A stretch of 64,000 bases of DNA from Actinomadura luteofluorescens (GTDB lineage Bacteria > Actinomycetota > Actinomycetes > Streptosporangiales > Streptosporangiaceae). The stretch is from contig NZ_JACCBA010000001.1 of the NCBI RefSeq assembly GCF_013409365.1, positions 8,556,001 to 8,620,000 on the forward strand, read 5' to 3'. This document shows, piece by piece, positions 1-8,590 of this stretch. Made by a program: the position numbers and the translations under genes. The notes under the pieces are model-generated. The model was given only the letters and a program-made list of their open reading frames with translations, made no database searches and was not told the origin of the DNA. How positions within the stretch are numbered: the stretch's first letter is position 1; each line of letters starts with the position of its first letter.

Positions 1-2
1 CC

Positions 3-179
3 GTCGTCCTGCCCAACGCGTTCGACGCGCTCAACGGGGCGGGGGAACTCGTCGAGCCCGCCGCCCTCGACGCGGTCGAGGCCCTCACCGCGATGACAGT
101 CGCCCACTGCGCCGCGATCGTCCGAGCTTTGCCCCACGAAGACGGCCCGAGGAGAAGGTATGCCGAGTCATATGAGTGA
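3..179 (+). CDS. C-terminal end of a probable NAD(P)H-dependent FMN reductase-like protein (partial)
   Basis: An open frame enters from the left edge and stops at 177-179. The 58 residues (beginning VVLPNAFDALNGAGELVEP) resemble the C-terminal tail of NADPH-dependent FMN reductase/flavodoxin-fold oxidoreductases. That assignment rests on pattern memory of a short tail, so it is weak. The frame overlaps the start of the following permease by about 20 bp, so it is probably the preceding gene of the same catabolic operon, where a flavin reductase would suit a flavin-dependent oxygenase lying just outside the window. Confidence 0.4.
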   Translation, partial: VVLPNAFDALNGAGELVEPAALDAVEALTAMTVAHCAAIVRALPHEDGPRRRYAESYE

Positions 180-1653
180 GGGCAACGACGCCGTGATCTC
201 CGACGAGGGGCATCACGAGGCCGCCGGGCTCGCCACGCGAGCCCTCGGGGCATGGCAGATCGTTGCCCTGGCGCTCGCGTCGCAGACGCCGGCGGTCGCC
301 CTGGTGACGGTGCCGTTCCTGCTGGTCGTGACGGCCGGGAACGGGAGTTGGCTCGGCGCCCTGATGGCCGCGGTCGCGACCGGCTGCGTGGGGATCGCGG
401 TCATCACTTTCGCAAGGCGGTACGTCGTCACCGGCTCGCTCTACTCCTACGTGTCCTACGTCTTCGGTCCCTGGGCACGGCTGCTGGTGGGGGCCAGCCT
501 CCTGCTCGGCTACGTCGCCCTCATCGCGGGGGTTCTCCTGCTCACCGGCATCTTCGCCGCGAGTTTCGTGGCGGCGATCGGCATGCACCTGGCGTTGGGA
601 GACGGCGGCATCACGCTCTTCGCGGTCCTGGCGATGGTGGTGTCGGCGGCGCTCGCCTATCGCGGTCTGGACGCGAGCGTGCGGACGGCGGTCGTTCTGA
701 CGGTGGCCACGCTCCCCGTCGTGCTGCTGATCACGGTCGCCACCGCCCTGCACACCGGGCTGGCCCTGGGGGACCAGTTCTCGCTCCACGGCGCCACGGC
801 GGGCGGAGTCTTCCAGGGCGCCGCCGCGGGCGGTGTCTTCCTCGTAGCGTTCGAGAGTTCGGCCGCCTTGGCGGTCGAGACGCGCCATCCGAAGCGGAGT
901 GTCCCGCTCGCCGTCATGTGCATCCCCATCGTGCTCGGCTCCGCCTACATGCTCGCCGCGGTCATGCAGGTTCCCGGTCTGACGGCCGCCTCGGACGCGC
1001 TTAACGGAGGCGGGTCGCCTGCCGCCGTGCTGGCAGAACAGGCCGGTCTCGGCACCGGGCTCGCGACGGCGACCGACCTGGTCCTGGCCGTCGCCAACAT
1101 CGCCTCGCTGATCGCCTTCGTGAACTACGGCTCACGTTTCGTCGCTACGCTCGCCACGGACGGCCTGCTGCCGTCGGCGATGGCGAAGGTCCACCCCCGC
1201 CACCGGAGTCCGCACGTCGCGATCATCGGGCTCTCGGCGCTCGCGTCGGTGCTGCTGCTGGTGCTCGTCGGGCTGTTCCCCGACGATCTGCTGACCCACG
1301 TCTTTCCCGCGATCTCCACCCTGACCGTCTACATGTGGATCATTCCCTGGGCCCTCGTCTGCATCGGATGCGTCGTGCTGGTGGTGCGGGAGCGGCGCGC
1401 CCGCCCGGCGCTCATCACCGCGGTGGTGGTCGGCGCCGCGGGAATGCTCTGGATCTATGTCAACGGGCTGGTGAACGCGCCGGCTCCGCCTGTGGACGCC
1501 ATGTCCTACGTCTGCCTCATCGCGGCGGGCGCGGTGTTCAGCGTGTTCTTCGTGCTCGATAAGCGCCGCCGTAGGCGGAGTACCGAAGGAGAGCAGGCCG
1601 ACTCGTCGATTGCCGGAACGGCGGGCGCCCGAGCGCACTCTGACGGCGTGTGA
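160..1653 (+). CDS. APC-superfamily amino acid/amine permease
   Basis: A 497-residue integral membrane protein with about twelve hydrophobic segments. The conserved N-terminal stretch (LGAWQIVALALASQTPAVAL) and the later VAFESSAALAVETRHPKR region are typical of amino acid-polyamine-organocation permeases. It should take up an amino acid, amine or similar nitrogenous solute. GGAG at 151-154 gives 5 bp spacing to the ATG at 160. The second ATG at 172 is a possible alternative, and both overlap the end of the upstream gene. It leads a co-directional set of hydrolases, so it probably imports the substrate degraded by that operon. The actual substrate is not visible from sequence. Confidence 0.85.
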   Translation: MPSHMSEGNDAVISDEGHHEAAGLATRALGAWQIVALALASQTPAVALVTVPFLLVVTAGNGSWLGALMAAVATGCVGIAVITFARRYVVTGSLYSYVSYVFGPWARLLVGASLLLGYVALIAGVLLLTGIFAASFVAAIGMHLALGDGGITLFAVLAMVVSAALAYRGLDASVRTAVVLTVATLPVVLLITVATALHTGLALGDQFSLHGATAGGVFQGAAAGGVFLVAFESSAALAVETRHPKRSVPLAVMCIPIVLGSAYMLAAVMQVPGLTAASDALNGGGSPAAVLAEQAGLGTGLATATDLVLAVANIASLIAFVNYGSRFVATLATDGLLPSAMAKVHPRHRSPHVAIIGLSALASVLLLVLVGLFPDDLLTHVFPAISTLTVYMWIIPWALVCIGCVVLVVRERRARPALITAVVVGAAGMLWIYVNGLVNAPAPPVDAMSYVCLIAAGAVFSVFFVLDKRRRRRSTEGEQADSSIAGTAGARAHSDGV

Positions 1654-1734
1654 AACCAGGACGGGTGCGGGGGCCGGCTCCGACCGATGACCCGGGCCCG
1701 GGCAGCCGACGCAACGTGAAGAACGGAGATGACC

Positions 1735-2520
1735 ATGCCCAGCAGCGTGGAATCCAGAACGGAACTGAGCACGGCCGAGGTGACGGAGTTCGCCGAGGGC
1801 GGCTACCGGTATCTCCCGGCGGTCTTTCAGTACTCGGGCGGTGTGGCCGCATCGCCGGGATTCGCGATCGAGCGCGTCCGCTTTCGGCGGCCCCTTCCCC
1901 TCGCGCAGGGACTCACGGTGGTCGAGACCTATCTGGAGGGGATCGGCCGCCCCACGACGGCGTTCTGCGCGTGCCAACTCCGGTCGCCGTCCCAGTTCAG
2001 TGACCAGCAGTTCGCCGACTTCAACCGGAACTACGTCCGAACCCTGGAGCGCTGGGGGGTCTACCGCGACGGGGCCAACCCGGTCGCCCGCACGAACGTC
2101 TGCCCCACGGCGGAGAGGCCCGCGACGCCTGTGCTGCATTCGTTCTCCTACACGGTGCCGACGGAGGGCGAGAGCCGGACATTCGTGATCGCGGGTGGTG
2201 CCGAGGCTCCGGAAAGAGGCGAAGACTACCGGGACGCCATCGTCCGGCTGGGGGACACCTCCCTCGACGGGATGCGCGAAAAGATGCGCTACGTCAGGGA
2301 GGAGCAGGAGCGGCGCCTCGAAGCGCTCGGTTTCTCGTGGCGGGACGCGCGCGTCGTACAGGCATATTCACGCCACGACTTCGGCCCGCTGGTGTACAGC
2401 GAACTGCTCGGTCGCGGAGTGGGCGTGCACGGTCTGACCTTGTACTCGGCCAGCCCTCCCGTCGCGGACTGCGAATACGAAATGGACGCGAGCACGGTTC
2501 TGCGCGAAGTGCTGCTGTAG
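1735..2520 (+). CDS. CnbZ-like protein of unknown function in a catabolic operon
   Basis: 261 residues from ATG 1735, chosen over ATG 1729 because GGAG at 1725-1728 then has 6 bp spacing. It has no signal peptide or membrane span. The composition (SGGVAASPGFAIERVRFRR, later FADFNRNYVRTLERWG) recalls proteins that travel with Rid-family and FAH-family enzymes, and I associate it weakly with the 2-amino-5-chloromuconate deaminase CnbZ group. That is memory, not a search. Its position between the permease and FAH hydrolase and its co-direction suggest a role in processing an enamine or imine intermediate. Function otherwise unknown. Confidence 0.55.
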   Translation: MPSSVESRTELSTAEVTEFAEGGYRYLPAVFQYSGGVAASPGFAIERVRFRRPLPLAQGLTVVETYLEGIGRPTTAFCACQLRSPSQFSDQQFADFNRNYVRTLERWGVYRDGANPVARTNVCPTAERPATPVLHSFSYTVPTEGESRTFVIAGGAEAPERGEDYRDAIVRLGDTSLDGMREKMRYVREEQERRLEALGFSWRDARVVQAYSRHDFGPLVYSELLGRGVGVHGLTLYSASPPVADCEYEMDASTVLREVLL

Positions 2521-2585
2521 CCGGCGTCCCCGGCGAACACCGAATCCACCCGCGATCGATGCGGCAGAGAGCAAGGAACTGTGTT

Positions 2586-3434
2586 ATGCGGCTCGCCACG
2601 TTCATCAATCCGTCCGGCCGGGAATGCTACGGCGTCGTCACCCCGGCCGGGATCATCGACCTCAAAAGACGGTTGGGCGGGGGGTATCCCGACCTCAGGT
2701 CGCTGATCGCGAAGAACGGCCTCGACCAGGTGCGGCGGCACCTCGCCGACCTGCCCGACCACTCTGAATCGGAAGTGACCTGGCTTCCGGTGATCCCGAA
2801 TCCAGACAAGATCATATGCATCGGGCTCAACTACGAGGACCACCGCATCGAGGCCGGTCTGGAGAGCACGGAGCACCCCGCGCTGTTCTTGCGCACCGCG
2901 GCGTCCCAGACGGGGCACAGAGCGCCGATCGTGCGTCCGCGGGAGTCCGGCACCCTCGACTACGAGGCCGAGATCGCGGTGATCATCGGGAGGCCGGGGC
3001 GCCGGATCCCGCAGGCGACGGCCTGGAACCACATCGCCGGATACAGCTGCTACAACGACGGTTCGATACGCGAGTGGCAGAGGCATACGCGGCAGTACAC
3101 GGCGGGCAAGAACTTCTCACAGACCGGCGGCTTCGGTCCGTGGATGACGACATCGGACGAGATACCGCCGGGGACGGTCCTGGGCCTCTCGTGCCGGCTC
3201 AACGGCGAGGTCGTGCAGCAGTCCAGCACCGATCAAATGATCTTCTCGATCCCCCGGCTCATCGAATACGTCTCGACCATGACCCCCCTGGCGCCCGGCG
3301 ATGTGATCGTCACGGGCACGCCGGCCGGGGTGGGGGCGCGGCGGACCCCGCCGATCTGGATGAAGCCCGGCGACAAGGTCGAGGTCGAGGTCGAGAGGGT
3401 CGGCGTCCTGGAGAACGTGATCGTCGATGACTGA
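2586..3434 (+). CDS. fumarylacetoacetate hydrolase (FAH) family protein
   Basis: 282 residues from ATG 2586, with AAGGA at 2573-2577 and 8 bp spacing. The open frame extends further upstream but without family similarity. It shows the FAH core: KIICIGLNYEDH, then YEAEIAVIIGRPGRRIP carrying the metal-binding Glu pair, then the GYSCYNDGS Asp region, KNFSQTGGFGPW, and the C-terminal VIVTGTPAGVG signature. Such enzymes cleave, hydrate or decarboxylate 2-oxo or acylpyruvate-type C-C bonds using Mg2+/Mn2+. In the operon it probably acts after ring opening or deamination. The exact substrate is unknown. Confidence 0.88.
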   Translation: MRLATFINPSGRECYGVVTPAGIIDLKRRLGGGYPDLRSLIAKNGLDQVRRHLADLPDHSESEVTWLPVIPNPDKIICIGLNYEDHRIEAGLESTEHPALFLRTAASQTGHRAPIVRPRESGTLDYEAEIAVIIGRPGRRIPQATAWNHIAGYSCYNDGSIREWQRHTRQYTAGKNFSQTGGFGPWMTTSDEIPPGTVLGLSCRLNGEVVQQSSTDQMIFSIPRLIEYVSTMTPLAPGDVIVTGTPAGVGARRTPPIWMKPGDKVEVEVERVGVLENVIVDD

Positions 3435-3478
3435 CGGCCTGCCCTCCCGGTCGCCAGTCCACATCAAGGGGAGTTGAA

Positions 3479-3874
3479 ATGACACGCCAGCAGGTGCACA
3501 CCGACGATCTGAGCCGTCCGAGCGGCCACTTCTCTCAGGCCATCGTGAGGGAGGCGCGGGGGAGGCTCGTCTTCGTCTCGGGCATGACGGCACGCGGAGC
3601 GGACGGGGCGGTCGTCGCCCCCGGCGACATCGAGGCGCAGACGCGGCAGGTCTGCGACAACCTGGTCCGGGCCATGGAGGCGGCGGGCGGGAGCCTGGAC
3701 GACATCGTCCGGGTCGACGTCTACGTGCGGAACATGGAGCACTTCGAGCAGATTCACAAGGTGCGCCGCGAGTACTTCGGCAGCCCTCCGCCGGCGTCCA
3801 CCCTCGTGGAGGTCACCAAGATGGTGTCGCCGGAGATGCTCATCGAGATCAACGCGATCGCCGTCCTGGAATGA
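3479..3874 (+). CDS. Rid family (YjgF/RidA-like) protein lacking the catalytic arginine
   Basis: 131 residues, ATG 3479 behind a GGGGAG box. It has a full-length chorismate-mutase-like Rid fold: FSQAIVREARGRLVFVSGM, then GSLDDIVRVDVYVRNMEHF, then the C-terminal VEVTKMVSPEMLIEINAIAV. The Arg of canonical RidA (in the P-x-R-S-T-V-x-V stretch) is replaced: here the stretch reads PPPASTLVEV. Classical 2-imino acid deaminase activity is therefore doubtful. Arg-less Rid proteins are often pathway-specific, for example 2-aminomuconate deaminases. The stop overlaps the amidase start (ATGA at 3871), indicating translational coupling. Confidence 0.85.
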   Translation: MTRQQVHTDDLSRPSGHFSQAIVREARGRLVFVSGMTARGADGAVVAPGDIEAQTRQVCDNLVRAMEAAGGSLDDIVRVDVYVRNMEHFEQIHKVRREYFGSPPPASTLVEVTKMVSPEMLIEINAIAVLE

Positions 3875-5295
3875 ACGAGACCGAAGTGACGTGCTCCGCG
3901 CCGGCCGGTCTCGATCCGAGCTTCATCGCGATCTCGGAACTCGGGACGCTCCTGGCGGAGCGCCGTGTCTCGCCGACGGAACTCTGCCGGTCGCTTCTTC
4001 GGCGATGCGAGCGCGTTGAACCCCGGCTCAACGCCTTCATCTCGCTGCCGGCCGACCGGATCATGGCCGATGCCCTCGCCGCGGAGCGGGAACTGGCCGA
4101 CGGACGAAACCGCGGGCCACTGCACGGCATCCCCGTCGCGGTGAAGGACTCGCTGTGGACGCGAGGCGAACGGACGACCTCGGGTGCGCTGGCCCTGGAG
4201 GACTTCGTCCCCGACCACGACGCGACCGCCGTGGCCCGCCTCAGAGCCGCGGGCGCGATCATCTTCGGTAAGACGAACCTGCCGGAACTCGGCTACGGCC
4301 CCGTGGACGAATACCACTTCGGCCCGACCCGCAATCCGTGGGATCCGCAAAGGTTCTCGGGCGGTTCCAGCATGGGCTCCGGGGCCGCCGTGGCGGCGGG
4401 CATGGTACCCGGCGCGCTTGGCACGGACACGACCGGCTCGATCCGCAACCCTGCGGCCTGGTCCGGCGTCGTCGGGCTCAAGCCGACGTACGGCCTGGTG
4501 CCCCTGCGCGGAGTGACGCCGCTGGCGGCCTCGCTCGACCACATCGGCCCGATCGCCCGCTCCGCCGAGGACTGCGCTCTGCTCCTTGACGTGATCGCGG
4601 GCCACGACCCGCAGGATCCCACGTCCGCGATCAGAGGGCGCGTCCCCGACTATGCGAGCGCGCTGGACGGGTCGGTGCGCAACCTCCGGATCGGCGTTCT
4701 TCGTGACCTCTGGGCGCCGCTGCCCCCTGACATGGCGCGAGCCATGGATCGCGGCCTGCTGGTTGTGACGACGCTCTGCGAACGCATCGGCGACGTCGCC
4801 GTGGCCACGTGGGACTCGGCGGCCGAGGCCGGTCCCGTGCTGGTGTGCTGCGAGGCCGCGGCCCACCACAGGGCACTGCTCGAAGAACACGGCGCGGAAC
4901 TTCTCCCTCAGGTACGGGAACGGCTGCTGGTCGGCCTGGACACCCCGGCGACCGATTACGTCGAGGCCCAGTGGACCGCGGGAGAAGTCCGACGCGAACT
5001 CAACATGCTGTTCGAGGAAATCGACGTCCTGGTGTTGCCGTCCCGTGAGAGCACCGCTCCGCGCATGGACCCTACTGGCCATCGCCTGGACTCCGACAAG
5101 GGGCCCAGGTATTCGGCACCCGCCGACATCGCCGGATTGCCTGCCATCACAATCCCATGCGGATTCGATGACAATGGCCTTCCCATCGGACTTCAGTTGA
5201 TCGGGCGTGCCTGGGGTGAACGGTCCCTGTTGGCACTGGCCTATCAATTTCAGCGAGAAACTGATTGGCATCGCAAGCATCCAGGGCTTCACTGA
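3871..5295 (+). CDS. amidase-signature family hydrolase
   Basis: 474 residues, coupled by a 4-bp overlap to the Rid gene. It carries the amidase-signature catalytic triad: Lys92 in PVAVKDSLWTRG, the cis-Ser around 166-167 in GGSSMGSG, and the nucleophile Ser190 in GTDTTGSIRNPAA. The nucleophile motif has Thr where GTDTGGSIR is usual. It hydrolyses an amide C-N bond, and some members of this family deaminate 2-aminomuconates. Together with the Rid and FAH proteins this suggests removal of amide or enamine nitrogen from a ring-opened or linear substrate. It is not part of a GatCAB complex: no gatB or gatC is nearby. Confidence 0.88.
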   Translation: MNETEVTCSAPAGLDPSFIAISELGTLLAERRVSPTELCRSLLRRCERVEPRLNAFISLPADRIMADALAAERELADGRNRGPLHGIPVAVKDSLWTRGERTTSGALALEDFVPDHDATAVARLRAAGAIIFGKTNLPELGYGPVDEYHFGPTRNPWDPQRFSGGSSMGSGAAVAAGMVPGALGTDTTGSIRNPAAWSGVVGLKPTYGLVPLRGVTPLAASLDHIGPIARSAEDCALLLDVIAGHDPQDPTSAIRGRVPDYASALDGSVRNLRIGVLRDLWAPLPPDMARAMDRGLLVVTTLCERIGDVAVATWDSAAEAGPVLVCCEAAAHHRALLEEHGAELLPQVRERLLVGLDTPATDYVEAQWTAGEVRRELNMLFEEIDVLVLPSRESTAPRMDPTGHRLDSDKGPRYSAPADIAGLPAITIPCGFDDNGLPIGLQLIGRAWGERSLLALAYQFQRETDWHRKHPGLH

Positions 5296-5344
5296 TAAAG
5301 AAATTCATTAACCAACAACACCCATCACGCAAGGGAGTGAATTC

Positions 5345-5827
5345 ATGTCGCAGGAGCAGATGGCAAAGCCGATCGTGGTACTTCGGGAGGACGGGGTGCG
5401 TTACAAGCAGGGACCGTCCTTGTTCAAAGCGACCGGTGCGCAGACCGGCGGGCGGTTCGACTTCTTCGAAATGGAGATCGAATACCTGACCGGGCCAGGG
5501 CTCCACTGGCACGCGAACCAGGAGGACACCTTCTACGTCCTCGAAGGCGTGCTGACCGTCCAGACCGGCGAAACGCTTCACGAACTCGGCCCCGGAGACT
5601 TCATCAGCATCCCGCCGGGAGTGCCGCACACCTTCGACAACACGCGCAAGGACCAGCGCGCCGTCAAAGTGATCAACCTGATGACGCCCGGTGGGTACGA
5701 CGGGCTCTTCGCCGAGAACGAGCATCTCCCGAAGGATGCCGATCCCGCCGAGGTCGACCGCATCAACGCCAAGTACGAAGTCACCTACGTCGGCCCGAGT
5801 CTGGGGGAGAGCCTCGGCCTGACCTGA
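5345..5827 (+). CDS. cupin-domain protein
   Basis: 160 residues, ATG 5345 preceded by AAGGGAG. A single cupin barrel: motif 1 is LHWHANQEDTFYVLEGVLTVQTG and motif 2 is ISIPPGVPHTFDN, with His and Glu ligands retained. This fits a metal-binding dioxygenase, isomerase or small-molecule-binding protein. It follows the amidase by 49 bp and precedes the CoA-transferase by 34 bp in the same direction, so it is probably co-transcribed with the catabolic genes. A second, unrelated cupin gene occurs at 27649-28137. Confidence 0.85.
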   Translation: MSQEQMAKPIVVLREDGVRYKQGPSLFKATGAQTGGRFDFFEMEIEYLTGPGLHWHANQEDTFYVLEGVLTVQTGETLHELGPGDFISIPPGVPHTFDNTRKDQRAVKVINLMTPGGYDGLFAENEHLPKDADPAEVDRINAKYEVTYVGPSLGESLGLT

Positions 5828-5861
5828 CCAGCGAATCGTCGGCCTCTGATCGGAGACTGTT

Positions 5862-7061
5862 GTGAGTGGAATGCTTTCCGGCATCACCGTGATCGACGTG
5901 AGCCGCGCCCTCGCCGGCCCGCACGCCGCGATGATGCTGGCGGATCTGGGCGCCCGGGTGATCAAGGTCGAGTCGCCGGAGGGTGACGACAGCAGAGGCT
6001 GGGGACCGCCGTTCATCCTTGATGCTGACCAACGTGAATCGACCTACTTCCTGTCGTGCAACCGCAACAAGGAATCCGTAACCGCCGACCTCAAAACCGC
6101 AGAGGGCCGACTGCTCCTGGAGCGCCTGGTGAGGCGCGCGGACGTCCTGTGCGAGAACTTTCGGCCGGGTGTGCTCGGCAGACTGGGGTTCTCGGCCGAG
6201 CGTCTCCGGGAGCTGAACCCGGGTCTCATCACTCTGTCGATCACCGGGTTCGGCCACGACGGACCGGAAGGGGGGCGTGCGGGTTACGACCAGATCGCGC
6301 AGGGCGAAGCGGGGCTCATGAGCGTGACCGGCCCTGAAGCCGCCGTGCCGACGAAGGCCGGTGTCCCCATCGCCGACGTTCTCGCCGGCATGTACGGTGC
6401 CTTCGGCGTCCTCGCGGCGCTGCACGAACGCGCAGCTACCGGCCGGGGGCGGGTCGTGCGCACCAGCCTGCTCGCGGCGATCGTCGGGGTCTTCGCCTTC
6501 CAGGGAACCCGCCACACGGTGGCGGGGGAGGTGCCGACCGCCACAGGCAACCACCATCCGGCGATCGCCCCGTATGGGTTGTTCGAGACCGCGGACGAAC
6601 CGATCCAGGTGGCCGTCGGCAGCGAGCCCCTGTGGCGGCGGTTCGCTCCGATCGTTGGCCTTGACCCGGCTCACCCCCGCTTCGCAGCCAATCCAGACCG
6701 GGTGGCCAATCGTCAGGAGCTCCAAGCGGAGATCGAGCGCGCGTTCTCCTCCGCGTCCGCGGAGCGTTGGCTGGCATTGCTGGACGGCGCCGGAGTCCCT
6801 GCCGGCCGGGTCCGCAATCTCAAGGAGGTGTTCGCCTGGGAGCAGACCCTCTCCCAGGGACTGCTCATCGACGTCCACCATCCGTCGGCAGGGCTTCTCC
6901 GGTTGCCGGGACCACCGCTGCGGTTCGACGACCAGGCATACGCCGGTGCGCGTGAACACCACCTGCCTCCACCGCGACTCGGCCAGCACAACGACAGCGT
7001 GCGCGCATGGCTGGATGGCCTGGAACAAGCCACCAGGCAGGAGGACCTTCGTGGCCGTTGA
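5862..7061 (+). CDS. CaiB/BaiF (family III) CoA-transferase
   Basis: 399 residues from GTG 5862, with GGAGA 6 bp upstream. Family signatures are visible: the N-terminal GITVIDVSRALAGPHAAMML ... IKVESP, RADVLCENFRPGVLGRLGF, the GFGHDGPEGGRAGYDQIAQGE region carrying the conserved Asp, and a C-terminal PPRLGQHN motif. It transfers CoA between carboxylic acids, such as a dicarboxylate product of the preceding hydrolases. Its end overlaps the next start by 11 bp, so activation of an acid to its CoA thioester is likely followed directly by the carboxyltransferase-like protein. Confidence 0.9.
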   Translation: MSGMLSGITVIDVSRALAGPHAAMMLADLGARVIKVESPEGDDSRGWGPPFILDADQRESTYFLSCNRNKESVTADLKTAEGRLLLERLVRRADVLCENFRPGVLGRLGFSAERLRELNPGLITLSITGFGHDGPEGGRAGYDQIAQGEAGLMSVTGPEAAVPTKAGVPIADVLAGMYGAFGVLAALHERAATGRGRVVRTSLLAAIVGVFAFQGTRHTVAGEVPTATGNHHPAIAPYGLFETADEPIQVAVGSEPLWRRFAPIVGLDPAHPRFAANPDRVANRQELQAEIERAFSSASAERWLALLDGAGVPAGRVRNLKEVFAWEQTLSQGLLIDVHHPSAGLLRLPGPPLRFDDQAYAGAREHHLPPPRLGQHNDSVRAWLDGLEQATRQEDLRGR

Positions 7062-8568
7062 CGCGGAGCCGCCCGGCGTGAGGCGGCTGATCGCTCTCAT
7101 AGTGGACGAGGGGTCGTTCCAGACCTGGGATGCCCCGGTGCGCGCACTGCACCACCTCCCGGAGTCCTACGCCGCCCAGCTCGCCGCCGCCCAGAGGCGC
7201 ACGGGCATGGACGAGTCGGTGATCACCGGCGCCGGACGGGTGCGTGGCCACCGGGTCGCCCTCCTCGCCTGCGAATTCTCCTTCCTGGCCGGATCCATTG
7301 GCGTGTCGTCGGCCGAACGCCTTGTGGCCGCGATCGAACGGGCCACCGCCGAGCGGCTGCCACTGGTGGCCGCACCGGTCTCGGGCGGGACGCGCATGCA
7401 GGAGGGCACGCCGGCCTTCGTGCAAATGGTGAAGATCGCGGCCGCGGTCGCCGAGCACAAGGCCGCCGGGCTGCCCTACCTGGTCTATCTGCGCCACCCG
7501 ACCACCGGCGGTGTCTTCGCGTCCTGGGGGTCGCAGGGCCATGTCACCCTTGCCGAGCCGGGGGCACTTCTGGGCTTTTTGGGCCCACGCGTATACGAGG
7601 GCCTGCGCGGCCGGCCGTTCCCTGCCGGCGTTCAGGTGGCGGAGAACCTGTTCGACCACGGTCTTGTGGACGCCGTGGTCGAACCGGCGGAGCTGGCCGA
7701 TGTCCTGGGACGCGCCTTGACGGTGCTCTGCGGTGATCGCGACCACCCGGACCCCCCAGAACCCGTTGAGGAGACCGTCCGATCTCATGACGCGACAGTC
7801 TGGGACTCCGTCGTGAGGTCGCGCAGGCCCGCGCGTCCCGGCGTCCTGGATCTGCTGCAACACGCGACCGGCGAGCTGCTGCCGCTCAACGGCACGGGCC
7901 GTGGCGAGGCCGATCCCGGGATGCTTCTGGCGCTCGCCCGATTCGGGCGGACGCCCTGCGTTCTGGTGGGACAGGACCGACACCGGCAGCTCGAGCGTTC
8001 TCTGGGGCCGGGAGCGCTGCGAACCGCGCGCCGAGGGCTGAGGTTGGCCGACGAACTCGATCTGCCCCTTGTGGCGGTCATTGACACCCCGGGAGCGGAC
8101 CTGTCGGCGAAGGCGGAGGAGGGAGGGCTCGCCCAGGAGATCGCTGGTTGCCTCACGGACATGGTCACCCTGCGCTCCCCATCGCTGGCCCTGCTGCTGG
8201 GACAGGGCGCGGGCGGCGCCGCGCTCGCGCTCCTGGCGGCCGATCGCATCGTCGCGGCCCAGCACGCCTGGCTGGCGCCGCTGCCGCCGGAGGGAGCAAG
8301 CGTCCTCGTGCACCGAACATCCCGGCGCGGACCGGAGATGGCACGATCCCAGAGCATCGGCGCCGGCGCCCTTCTCATGCACGGGATCGTCGACCGCGTC
8401 GTGCCCGAACTGCCGGACGCGACCGACGAGCCCGAGGAGTTCTGCCGGCGGACCGGAGCCGCGATCCGCGAAGAGTTGGCCTTGCTCCTCGCGAAGACTC
8501 GATCGGAGCGCCTCCGGGAACGCCGCACCAGGTACCGGACCCTTGGCGTCGCCGGCACCCCTGTGTAG
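7051..8568 (+). CDS. fused AccD/AccA-type carboxyltransferase, likely malonyl-CoA (de)carboxylase
   Basis: 505 residues from GTG 7051, which has AGGAGG 6 bp upstream; the open frame reaches further back only as a shadow of the CoA-transferase gene. The N-half (about 1-240) is crotonase-fold AccD-like, with EFSFLAGSIGVSSAERL and SGGTRMQEG. The C-half (about 300-490) is AccA-like, with LVAVIDTPGADLSAKAEEGG and GQGAGGAALALLAADR. No biotin carboxylase or biotin carrier is nearby. This gene content resembles malonate decarboxylase beta/gamma (MdcD/MdcE) or malonyl-CoA decarboxylation more than acetyl-CoA carboxylation. Paired with the CoA-transferase it could finish the pathway by decarboxylating a malonyl-type thioester. 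Confidence 0.8.
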   Translation: MAVDAEPPGVRRLIALIVDEGSFQTWDAPVRALHHLPESYAAQLAAAQRRTGMDESVITGAGRVRGHRVALLACEFSFLAGSIGVSSAERLVAAIERATAERLPLVAAPVSGGTRMQEGTPAFVQMVKIAAAVAEHKAAGLPYLVYLRHPTTGGVFASWGSQGHVTLAEPGALLGFLGPRVYEGLRGRPFPAGVQVAENLFDHGLVDAVVEPAELADVLGRALTVLCGDRDHPDPPEPVEETVRSHDATVWDSVVRSRRPARPGVLDLLQHATGELLPLNGTGRGEADPGMLLALARFGRTPCVLVGQDRHRQLERSLGPGALRTARRGLRLADELDLPLVAVIDTPGADLSAKAEEGGLAQEIAGCLTDMVTLRSPSLALLLGQGAGGAALALLAADRIVAAQHAWLAPLPPEGASVLVHRTSRRGPEMARSQSIGAGALLMHGIVDRVVPELPDATDEPEEFCRRTGAAIREELALLLAKTRSERLRERRTRYRTLGVAGTPV

Positions 8569-8584
8569 GTGTCCGGCGACACCT
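8567..8584. terminator. short hairpin between convergent genes
   Basis: Perfect 7-bp arms (AGGTGTC and GACACCT) with a CGGC loop lie directly after the carboxyltransferase stop. The regulator gene converges from the right and stops at 8591. There is no T-tract, so it would be an intrinsic terminator of the high-GC type that could serve both strands. Confidence 0.4.
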
Positions 8585-8590
8585 GAAGGT

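Noticed and set aside
85..888. Long minus-strand frame through the permease gene
   Set aside because: Arg/Gly/Asp/Gln-rich shadow translation typical of antisense frames in GC-rich genes. The plus-strand permease is clear.
2521..2585. Riboswitch before the FAH gene
   Set aside because: The gap is only 65 bp with no conserved aptamer-like pairing visible.
6361..7050. Extended start for the carboxyltransferase
   Set aside because: The extra N-terminal residues overlap the CoA-transferase gene in another frame and have no family similarity. GTG 7051 has a good ribosome binding site.
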